Assembly: GCF_041642155.1 (NCBI RefSeq)
Contig: NZ_JBEPWZ010000187.1
Coordinates: forward strand, 1-5,757
Direction: 5' to 3'
Length of the DNA stretch: 5,757 nucleotides
From: Fodinibius sp041642155
GTDB taxonomy: Bacteria > Bacteroidota > Rhodothermia > Balneolales > Balneolaceae
Numbering within the stretch: the first letter of the stretch is position 1; each line of letters begins with the position of its first letter. Below the pieces are notes generated by a model that was given only the letters and a program-made list of their open reading frames with translations, searched no databases and had not been told where the DNA came from. The position numbers were made by a program, and so were the translations under genes. Of the stretch, positions 1 through 5,130 are shown in pieces.

Positions 1-815
1 ATAAGCAAAACAGGCACCGCAGCAATGATAGGGCCTAAATTGGGAATAAAGGTCATGAAAGCGGTAAAGGCTCCCAATAACAGGGCGTACGGCACCCCCA
101 GCAGCCACAGCCCCAGGGTGGCCAGCGTACCCAGTATAAGCATCGAACAGATTTGCCCGACCATCCACCACTGCATGGTCAGCGCAATCTCGTTCATAAT
201 ATCAACCACTCTTTTGCGCCGGGCCTTCGGGAACATACGGAGAAAGCCCTGGGTGTAGAGCGTGGGTTCAGCCGCAATATATATAGCAATCACGAAGACC
301 AGAACCAGGGCTGCTGAAATCGCGGCGAGGGTGGAGAGATAGCCCAGGATACTCTTGGTCATGTCGTAATCTTCACCGGTACCCTCGGTTTCATCCTCAA
401 AAAAATCAGTGACACTGGGATTTTCCCGGGCCAGTTCACGTCCCCACCGAAACTGGGAGATATATTCCTTGGTCATCTCCCAGGTTTCAGGGATTTGCCT
501 GTAAAAGGTATCTGCCTGATCCACGATACGGGGGCCCAGCACATAAGATATACTTGTAACCGTAGCCAGAAAGATAACAAGAACCAGGGCCAAGGAGATA
601 CCCTGGCTAAAATGCAGCTTCTGGTGGATAAAGTCGCGGGCAGCCCGAAAGATAGTACCCAGTAATACGCCGGCAAAAATAACAAGGAGTGTATCGATAG
701 CCCGGCCTACAAACATAACCAACAGCGTTACAGCCAGTGCTATGAGAACAAAAATGAGCACCTTCTTTAAAAAGGAATAGGCAGAGTCGTCTTCACTGTT
801 ATCCTGGCTCTCCAT
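1..815 (-). CDS. AI-2E family (PerM-like) transporter, C-terminus cut by the window edge
   Basis: An open frame runs from an ATG at 815-813 off the left edge, giving 271 residues; family members are usually about 350, so the last membrane segments are missing. The protein starts with an acidic cytosolic stretch (residues 1-15). Hydrophobic segments follow at about 19-37, 43-56 and 73-93, then a soluble acidic loop (about 95-153) and further segments at about 156-182 and 219-271. Landmarks of the family are visible: the YIAAEPTLY stretch after the loop, a basic KARRKR patch (197-202), GVPYALLLG (240-248) and the signature FIPNLGPIIAAVP (256-268). The family (PF01594) consists of inner-membrane exporters or antiporters whose substrates differ between members; autoinducer-2, sodium/proton and peptide roles have been described, so no substrate is assigned. 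No Shine-Dalgarno sequence precedes the start. It is transcribed divergently from the EcsC-like gene. Confidence 0.9.
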   Translation of the reverse strand, partial: MESQDNSEDDSAYSFLKKVLIFVLIALAVTLLVMFVGRAIDTLLVIFAGVLLGTIFRAARDFIHQKLHFSQGISLALVLVIFLATVTSISYVLGPRIVDQADTFYRQIPETWEMTKEYISQFRWGRELARENPSVTDFFEDETEGTGEDYDMTKSILGYLSTLAAISAALVLVFVIAIYIAAEPTLYTQGFLRMFPKARRKRVVDIMNEIALTMQWWMVGQICSMLILGTLATLGLWLLGVPYALLLGAFTAFMTFIPNLGPIIAAVPVLL

Positions 816-833
816 CAGGGGTATCCGTTGGTA

Positions 834-862
834 ATTTTATAATTAATGATTACTCAGATCAA
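834..862 (-). promoter_or_regulatory. Possible promoter of the AI-2E family transporter gene
   Basis: Read on the minus strand, TTGATC (862-857) and TAAAAT (839-834) are separated by exactly 17 bases and lie about 20-45 bases upstream of the ATG. This resembles a sigma-70 style promoter. If the host is a member of the Bacteroidota, the housekeeping consensus differs (TTTG and TAnnTTTG), so the match may be accidental in this AT-rich stretch. Confidence 0.25.
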
Positions 863-917
863 TACCTTACAGACCGATAGGGGTCGCAAAAAGCGTGACA
901 GATCCCGTCAAATTTTG

Positions 918-942
918 CTCGTAAAGTTATGCAACTTACGAG
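918..942. repeat. Near-perfect palindrome (stem-loop or operator)
   Basis: CTCGTAAAGTT (918-928) and AACTTACGAG (933-942) are inverted copies, apart from one extra A in the left arm, around a four-base ATGC centre. The result is ten paired positions. There is no T-run on either side, so it is not a standard intrinsic terminator. Its place between two divergent genes fits a regulator binding site or an RNA hairpin in a leader, but which one cannot be decided. Confidence 0.5.
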
Positions 943-1163
943 AACCGGCCTGTAGCAATTTTAATACATTCCTTGTGACAAAAACAAGTGAAAACATGCC
1001 CTGGTGCCGTGGACCATAATGTTTTTCAAAAAAGGGAATGTTCCACGGAGTAAACATGTAATGGAAAATTGAAAAAAGGTTTCAAGCTTCACTTTTATGT
1101 AGAACAAAACCGGATAGTTGCAGCTTATTATATGCTTTCAGACAGGACCCGCTCAAAGTAGTA

Positions 1164-1859
1164 ATGATTGATCAGGGTCGCTTTTCATTTTCACTTAATT
1201 ACAGGATTATGCTGATAAATTTAAAAGATTCGCTGATCGATATAAATCCGCAGGATGTGCTTCAGGAAGCTCGCGATCGCGGCATGGAAATAGAAACGGT
1301 GGAAGATTTCCGCGATCAGGCGGATAATTATGATCGCATTGAAGAGCTCATGGAGGGATACCGCCTTTCCCACGCCCGATGGAGCTCGGTCGGAGGCCTT
1401 ACCACCGGTATCGGAGGGTTCTCCACCGCCGTTACCTTTGCCACGCTTGACACCGCCTCGCTGGCTATTCAATTGTACCGGCTGGCCCAGCAGTTTGCCG
1501 TCCTCAACGGCTTTGACGGGCGCGATCCACTTCAAAAGGATACCATGATGAATATTTACTTCGAGGCCCTCGCTATTAACGGCGTTGCCCAGGCCACCCT
1601 GAAGTATCAACTCCTGAGGGCCAGTACGGTTGCGGGATCCCGAGAGGTTGCCGACAATTTTATACTGAAAGTGATTGCAAAAATTGGCAAAGTATTCGGC
1701 AAGCGCATTTCTTCCAAGCAGGCCGGACGGCTTGTGCCGGTGATCGGGGGATTAGTGGGCGCGTCGGCCAATTATACATTTGCCCGAAAAACCAGCAAAT
1801 CCATGAAGGACGCGTACAAACGTGCCTATTTTGAGACCTGGCACGACGAGGAAGTGTAA
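1164..1859 (+). CDS. EcsC family protein
   Basis: This 231-residue protein resembles the EcsC family (PF12787), named after a Bacillus subtilis protein encoded with the EcsAB ABC transporter; its biochemical role is unknown. Family-like features are a glycine-rich segment, VGGLTTGIGGF (76-86), followed by a hydrophobic stretch with LDTASLAIQLYRLAQQFAVLNGFD (95-118), in which the D and the R are typical. A second conserved block is VPVIGGLVGASANY (191-204), then a basic tail ending RAYFETWHDEEV. The N-terminal 70 residues are charged and probably helical. The chosen start has no Shine-Dalgarno sequence; a second in-frame ATG at 1209 (residue 16) is equally plausible. No ABC transporter gene is next to it, so it appears to act alone here. 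The last 13 codons have a decayed relative at 4514-4552. I see no terminator after it. Confidence 0.85.
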   Translation: MIDQGRFSFSLNYRIMLINLKDSLIDINPQDVLQEARDRGMEIETVEDFRDQADNYDRIEELMEGYRLSHARWSSVGGLTTGIGGFSTAVTFATLDTASLAIQLYRLAQQFAVLNGFDGRDPLQKDTMMNIYFEALAINGVAQATLKYQLLRASTVAGSREVADNFILKVIAKIGKVFGKRISSKQAGRLVPVIGGLVGASANYTFARKTSKSMKDAYKRAYFETWHDEEV

Positions 1860-2040
1860 TACCACAGACTACAGCGGTTTCATTGTTTATGGTATGTGAA
1901 TAGTCGGTAATTCATATAAATTCTTATGGGAAAAGTTTGCGGTATGGCGAACTTGGAACATCAGATCACGGGTGCTTACCTCTTTCGGAGCAGTACTTAT
2001 TTGGCTGAAATTAATTTAAACAACTCTAATAGAAAATAAT

Positions 2041-2187
2041 ATGGATTTATATTTGACCTGGGATCCGATCGTTAAAGTGTTATTGGCCATGGTGCTGGGC
2101 GGACTTATGGGCCTGGAACGAGAATTAGCCAAAAAGCCGGCGGGTCTTCGCACGCATATGCTGGTAGCGGGTGGTTCTTCAACGTAG
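2041..2187 (+). pseudogene. Truncated MgtC/SapB family gene (N-terminal remnant)
   Basis: An ATG opens a 48-residue frame that closely matches the start of MgtC/SapB inner-membrane proteins. It has a hydrophobic helix (VLLAMVLGGLMG), then the family signature GLERELAKKPAGLRTHMLV. In the family this continues with more membrane helices for a total of about 150-240 residues. Here the frame leaves the family pattern after LVAGG and stops at 2185-2187, and only about 150 bases remain before the next gene, which is too little for the missing part in any frame. It is therefore a deletion product and not a single stop mutation. MgtC proteins are linked to magnesium limitation and acid or intracellular stress in some bacteria. 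This copy cannot fold as a full protein. An AT-rich leader upstream (about 2008-2040) may be what is left of its promoter region. Confidence 0.85.
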
Positions 2188-2340
2188 GCCTGCGGCTTGA
2201 GGTAAATCGGAATCAGTGAAGGAAAGATTCAATTTTTTCTTGCTTTATCTTTTGGACTGTTCGTTAAAATCAGTCAAATCCGCCTATGATTGATACTTTG
2301 GATATGATGGCATTTGATTTTACGTAAAGATAGTCAGCCG
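2188..2340. other. Unassigned stretch between the MgtC remnant and the regulator gene
   Basis: I find no convincing coding sequence here on either strand. One short plus-strand frame (about 2207-2287) reads a hydrophobic peptide ending in LALSFGLFVKISQIRL. It could be a scrap of a membrane protein left by the same deletion that cut the MgtC gene, but I cannot match it to a family. No terminator is visible for the minus-strand regulator that ends at 2341. Confidence 0.4.
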
Positions 2341-3225
2341 CTATGATGCCAGTTTTTGTTCGAGATGTTCAACTGATTGTAGCCATATAATACTTTTTCC
2401 TGTATCCAGTTGGCTGATTAACTCACGGTTGCCCGACAAGTATATCTTATTATCAGGAAAGTTGTCTTTTAGCTGATCAAGGTACTCACGGCTATTTTCA
2501 GGCAAATCGTTATGCACTAAAAAAAACAGCAGGCGATCGGATTCTGTATCTACCACCGCTTCTTTGAGCAGCTGCAACGGGACATTGGCACCGAGATATA
2601 TCGCTTTTTGCCCGGAACGGCGAATAAGATAATGGGCAAACAACAGCCCCAGCTCGTGAAATTCATTTTCGGGAAGGAACAGGAGCCATTTATTCGTCTC
2701 CGGTTTAGCGGGAGGCAGCGAATCAATAGCCGTCAGCAGTTTCTGCCTGAGCAGATTACTTAAAAAATGTTCCTGAACCGGCGGCAAACGGTCACTCGTC
2801 CACATCAATCCCAGACGTACCATCACAGGGTACATGACCCTGCTATAGGCATCTGTGAGTCCGTATCGCAGCAGGCAGTGAGAAAATACCTTTTCAAAAT
2901 ATAATTCGTCATAGCTCATTCCGGCTGCTATAAGCTGCGAAATAAAATATTCATCCGTTTGGTCGTTCGTCGTTTTTTCCTGCTTTTTTAAAACCAGTTC
3001 ATTCAGTTTTTCATCCGGCATCGCACCCAGTTCCCCCAGCTTATAACCGGCATTTTTGAGACTTACGATATTCAGCAGCCTGCGCAGTTGTGCGTTGCTG
3101 TAATATCTTGTGTTGCCCTCCGACCGATTCGGTTTCAGGGCACCATACCGTTGTTCCCACATCCGGATAGTATGCGGTTTAATACCGGAGAATTGCGATA
3201 TCTGAGATATTGAAAAAGATTCCAT
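2341..3225 (-). CDS. MerR family transcriptional regulator with B12-binding domain (CarH/LitR-like)
   Basis: This 294-residue protein has the CarA/CarH/LitR layout. Residues 1-75 are a MerR winged-helix domain with the subfamily signature HTIRMWEQRYGALKPNR (18-34) and N-TRYYS (38-43). Residues about 90-170 resemble the helical B12-binding-2 domain, with W142 and E152-H153 spaced as the W-x9-EH motif that packs over the upper adenosyl face in CarH. Residues about 178-294 form the cobalamin Rossmann domain, with ENEFHELG (186-193); its E188-x-H190 matches the lower axial histidine motif, and YLGAN follows (210-214). In known homologues adenosylcobalamin makes a dark tetramer that represses carotenoid or photoprotection genes, and light breaks it. 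All key residues are kept here, so cofactor binding is likely; light sensing is inference. There is no Shine-Dalgarno sequence. It is a separate unit downstream of the fasciclin gene, with a candidate operator just upstream of its start. Confidence 0.93.
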   Translation of the reverse strand: MESFSISQISQFSGIKPHTIRMWEQRYGALKPNRSEGNTRYYSNAQLRRLLNIVSLKNAGYKLGELGAMPDEKLNELVLKKQEKTTNDQTDEYFISQLIAAGMSYDELYFEKVFSHCLLRYGLTDAYSRVMYPVMVRLGLMWTSDRLPPVQEHFLSNLLRQKLLTAIDSLPPAKPETNKWLLFLPENEFHELGLLFAHYLIRRSGQKAIYLGANVPLQLLKEAVVDTESDRLLFFLVHNDLPENSREYLDQLKDNFPDNKIYLSGNRELISQLDTGKSIIWLQSVEHLEQKLAS

Positions 3226-3255
3226 GTTTATAATTTAATATATATTTTTAAACAG

Positions 3256-3271
3256 TACAATTCACATTGTA
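3256..3271. promoter_or_regulatory. Candidate operator for the MerR-type regulator
   Basis: TACAAT (3256-3261) and ATTGTA (3266-3271) are a perfect inverted repeat around a four-base TCAC centre, 31-46 bases upstream of the regulator's ATG. A TACA/TGTA-type dyad is the kind of site bound by MerR proteins of the CarA/CarH group, and these regulators often repress their own promoter. Read on the minus strand, TACAAT could itself serve as a -10-like element, so binding would block transcription. The assignment rests on position and symmetry only. Confidence 0.45.
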
Positions 3272-3378
3272 TTTGTTTCGCAGGTTATATTTTGTCAACG
3301 ATATCCATTCGATCAAATTAAAAAACGATGAAGTGTTATCTGATTCAGAGCGCTTGTTTGTGATGTAATCCTACTTAT

Positions 3379-3413
3379 AAAAAAAGCCACGCCCCGGGAT
3401 ACAAGGCGTGGCT
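3379..3413 (-). terminator. Intrinsic terminator of the fasciclin gene
   Basis: On the minus strand a perfect 9-bp GC-rich stem, AGCCACGCC (3413-3405) with GGCGTGGCT (3393-3385), is followed at once by a run of seven T (3385-3379, its first T shared with the stem). It lies about 38 bases after the fasciclin stop codon. This ends the fasciclin transcript and separates it from the regulator gene 150 bases further on. Confidence 0.9.
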
Positions 3414-3450
3414 AAATAATGGGGACATCTTATGCGAGTCATTCCTGAGA

Positions 3451-4395
3451 CTAGCCTGGCATAAGCACCCCGTCAATGATATGGACCACACCGTTGGTAC
3501 CTTCCAGGTCGGCCTGGGTTACCTGGTAGGTATTGCCTTGCTGGTCGGTCAGCGAAACCGTGTTATCACTTGCAACTTCGATAGTCAGCTCATCTCCATT
3601 AACCGTAGTAACGGTTTGCGAGGAGGCAAGGTCCCCGGACAAGACCTTGCTGTCCAGCACATGATAGGTCAGCACGTCCTGCAGCTGCTGCTGGGAAAGG
3701 CCCGACAGGTCGAGTCCTTCGAACGATGCGTTATTGGGCGCAAAGACTGTAAAGGGTCCCTCGCCCTGCAGGGTGGAAGCTAAGTTCGCTTGTCCGACCG
3801 CCCCTTCCAGGGTTTGCAGGTCATATCGTTTGGCTACAATACCCACCATATCCAGGTAACTATCAGGGAGGACTACCTGGTCGATGGCGTGGATGACGCC
3901 ATTGGAGGCCTCCACATCAGCTATAACAACCGACGCGTTATCGTTCACCATGACGTCGCCACCGGTGGCTGTTATAAAAAGCTCGCCTCCGGCAGATGCT
4001 TCCACCGATTGCTCAGCCTGCAGGTCGCCGGCCATAACCACTGATCCGGCCACCACGTGATAGCTCAGGATTTCGGTCAGCTGTTCATTGGACAGGCTTT
4101 CCAGCAGGCCCTCCGGCAGCGCCTGGAATGCTGCATTGGTAGGGGCAAAAACGGTAAATGGTCCGTTGCCCTGCAAGGTAGAGGCCAGGCCGGCATCGGT
4201 AACGGCCGACACCAGGGTGCTGAAATCATCATTGGACTGGGCCACTTCGACAATGTTGCCAGGCCCTTCCGGGGCCGTTAGCCCGTCATCGTCATTGGCA
4301 CAAGCCGATAACATGGTGAATGCCAATAGAACGATAAAGGTTGTGATCGCTGGAGTTTTTCTCCATATAGAGAATTGTTGTGTTCTGATTTTCAT
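3451..4395 (-). CDS. Fasciclin (FAS1) domain lipoprotein with two FAS1 domains
   Basis: This 314-residue protein begins with a lipoprotein signal: a basic start, a hydrophobic core (about 17-29) and the lipobox LSAC with the cysteine at residue 32. The next residues, ANDDDG, are acidic, similar to the export signal that sends Bacteroidota lipoproteins to the cell surface. Two FAS1 domains follow (about 47-178 and 184-313). Each has the H1 motif (GPFTVFAPTNAAF, 78-90; GPFTVFAPNNASF, 213-225), a central YHV (112-114 in the first domain) and the H2 motif (NGVIHAIDQVVLP, 165-177; NGVVHIIDGVLMP, 301-313). FAS1 domains mediate adhesion, so a surface-anchored role in matrix or cell contact is likely. 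There is no transmembrane segment beyond the signal. It is a single-gene transcription unit with a terminator at 3379-3413 and an inverted repeat over its upstream region. The start has no Shine-Dalgarno sequence. Confidence 0.95.
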   Translation of the reverse strand: MKIRTQQFSIWRKTPAITTFIVLLAFTMLSACANDDDGLTAPEGPGNIVEVAQSNDDFSTLVSAVTDAGLASTLQGNGPFTVFAPTNAAFQALPEGLLESLSNEQLTEILSYHVVAGSVVMAGDLQAEQSVEASAGGELFITATGGDVMVNDNASVVIADVEASNGVIHAIDQVVLPDSYLDMVGIVAKRYDLQTLEGAVGQANLASTLQGEGPFTVFAPNNASFEGLDLSGLSQQQLQDVLTYHVLDSKVLSGDLASSQTVTTVNGDELTIEVASDNTVSLTDQQGNTYQVTQADLEGTNGVVHIIDGVLMPG

Positions 4396-4433
4396 AAGAA
4401 ATAGGATTGGATTAGGATGTATGTTATTTAATT

Positions 4434-4465
4434 TTGTTTAAATATATTTTATAAAATTTAAACAA
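4434..4465. promoter_or_regulatory. Inverted repeat over the probable fasciclin promoter
   Basis: TTGTTTAAAT (4434-4443) and ATTTAAACAA (4456-4465) are perfect 10-base inverted arms around a 12-base AT-only spacer that includes the palindrome TTTTATAAAA (4447-4456). The dyad lies 39-70 bases upstream of the fasciclin ATG. On the minus strand it contains TATATTTA, close to the Bacteroidota -7 consensus TAnnTTTG. It may be a regulator site overlapping the promoter, but the very high AT content makes such symmetry easier to get by chance. Confidence 0.4.
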
Positions 4466-4501
4466 CTTGACTATATATACACCAATAATCCCGGAATAGT
4501 T

Positions 4502-4561
4502 CCCGTCGATTGCCAACGCACCTATTTTGAAATCTGCCACGATGAGGAGACGCAAATTTAG
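4502..4561 (+). pseudogene. C-terminal remnant of a second EcsC-like gene
   Basis: A plus-strand frame ending in TAG at 4559-4561 reads QRTYFEICHDEETQI, which matches the tail KRAYFETWHDEEV of the EcsC-like protein encoded at 1164-1859. Over the 39 bases 4514-4552 compared with 1818-1856, 29 are identical by my count, and several of the differences are at third codon positions, which fits a diverged paralogue better than a recent copy. No EcsC-like sequence is recognisable upstream of about 4502, where AT-rich fasciclin promoter DNA begins. Only the last few codons of the old gene appear to survive. Confidence 0.6.
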
Positions 4562-4566
4562 CTTCT

Positions 4567-4799
4567 ATGACTGAGTACCTGAAATCGATACTGAACGCCT
4601 TTCAAGATCTTCTTTTCAGTATTCACCCCGGATGGCAAAGTAGAAGATTACATAGCCACGAATCATGAGGATGAGTTAATTCTGCCCAAGGAGGCATTTA
4701 TAGGAAAGTATCACGGGAAAGAGCACTTTTTCGGTGGACAGTGAGCCCGGCCAAGGAAGTACGTTCACCTTTACACTGGCGGCGGGAAATTCCCGTTGA
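4567..4799 (+). pseudogene. PAS/sensor histidine kinase, internally deleted and frameshifted
   Basis: Three frames in series make sense together. From the ATG at 4567, MTEYLKSILNAFQDLLFSI reads like the start of a PAS domain. After a frameshift near 4620 the next frame continues FTPDGKVEDY and ELILPKEAFIGK, the usual PAS strand and FIGK pattern. Near 4730 the frame changes again to VDSEPGQGSTFTFTLAAG and stops at 4797-4799. The SEPGQGSTFTFTL part is the G2 end of a histidine-kinase ATPase domain. Everything between, including the phospho-accepting histidine, the N box and the G1 box, is gone, so this is a deleted kinase and not a sequencing error. It was once a PAS-sensing kinase of a two-component system; no partner response regulator is in view. 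Confidence 0.75.
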
Positions 4800-4847
4800 T
4801 GAGAAAATTGAGGCAAATAAAGAAGAAAACTTTATCTGTATATAAGT

Positions 4848-4955
4848 ATGCAGCTAATCAATATTGGTGAGGCCTTAAAACGTATTGACAAGATCACCAG
4901 TCAAAAATTGTTAAAGCAGTATTCACAGATTGAATGGAAAAAAGTAATTGACTAA
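4848..4955 (+). pseudogene. HepT/DUF86-like fragment
   Basis: A 35-residue frame starting MQLINIGEALKRIDKITS and ending YSQIEWKKVID matches the middle of HepT-like (DUF86) proteins, where a helix with IGEA-K-RI is followed by YP-I-W-K-V and then the catalytic RX4-6H motif. The frame stops exactly where the RX4-6H motif should begin. One base off, the next frame reads LKKILSMQEFQL, which may be a corrupted form of the LRDIISHHYFDL type sequence. The first helices are also missing. HepT proteins are the RNase or AMP-target half of HepT-MntA toxin-antitoxin modules; no MntA-type nucleotidyltransferase is visible. The assignment rests on a short match. Confidence 0.6.
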
Positions 4956-5130
4956 AGAAGATATTAAGCATGCAGGAATTTCAGCTTGGTGATCGGATTA
5001 CCACTCTCGCTGTAATTTCGATTACTGCATTGCCATCTTCCTATGATTGTCTATTACGTTTCGTCTCAACACATATGCAAATACAGATTAAAAATATCTG
5101 TTAGGTCAAGATTCCATAGAATTAGTTTTC
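4956..5130. other. Unassigned stretch after the HepT-like fragment
   Basis: A 44-codon plus-strand frame (4970-5104) exists but shows no family pattern or start signal. The region most likely holds decayed sequence plus the short downstream region of the FG-GAP gene ending at 5131. I see no GC-rich hairpin with a T-run for that gene. Confidence 0.4.

Larger units (their letters stand above)
816..1163. other. Divergent intergenic region between the transporter and the EcsC-like gene
   Basis: These 348 bases contain no convincing gene. They must carry the start signals for both flanking genes. I see a possible promoter for the minus-strand gene (834-862), a near-perfect palindrome (918-942), and a 7-bp inverted repeat, CCGTGGA at 1007-1013 and TCCACGG at 1042-1048, which could form a weak hairpin with a 28-base loop. 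No clear promoter for the plus-strand gene could be fixed, although the stretch just upstream (about 1060-1135) is AT-rich. Confidence 0.6.

Noticed and set aside
25..258. 77-codon open frame on the plus strand
   Set aside because: It is antisense to the AI-2E transporter, whose membrane segments and FIPNLGP signature fix the coding strand.
1007..1048. 7-bp inverted repeat CCGTGGA/TCCACGG considered as a terminator
   Set aside because: The 28-base loop is long and no T-run follows on either strand, so there is no support for a terminator.
1221..1610. 129-codon open frame on the minus strand
   Set aside because: It lies fully inside the EcsC-like gene on the other strand, has no recognisable domain, and the plus-strand frame shows clear family motifs.
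1926..2039. 37-codon plus-strand frame beginning MGKVCGMANLEH
   Set aside because: There is no start signal, domain or membrane pattern. It ends in the AT-rich leader of the MgtC remnant and is best read as chance.
3266..3298. TTGACA and TACAAT on the minus strand as a sigma-70 promoter of the regulator gene
   Set aside because: The spacer is 21 bases, well beyond the usual 16-19, so the pair was not called as a promoter.
3481..4441. Several open frames of 74-117 codons on the plus strand
   Set aside because: They are antisense to the fasciclin gene, whose two repeated FAS1 domains prove the coding strand. Their translations show no family features.
4970..5104. 44-codon plus-strand frame after the HepT-like fragment
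   Set aside because: No family resemblance beyond a few residues before its ATG that may belong to the broken HepT gene.
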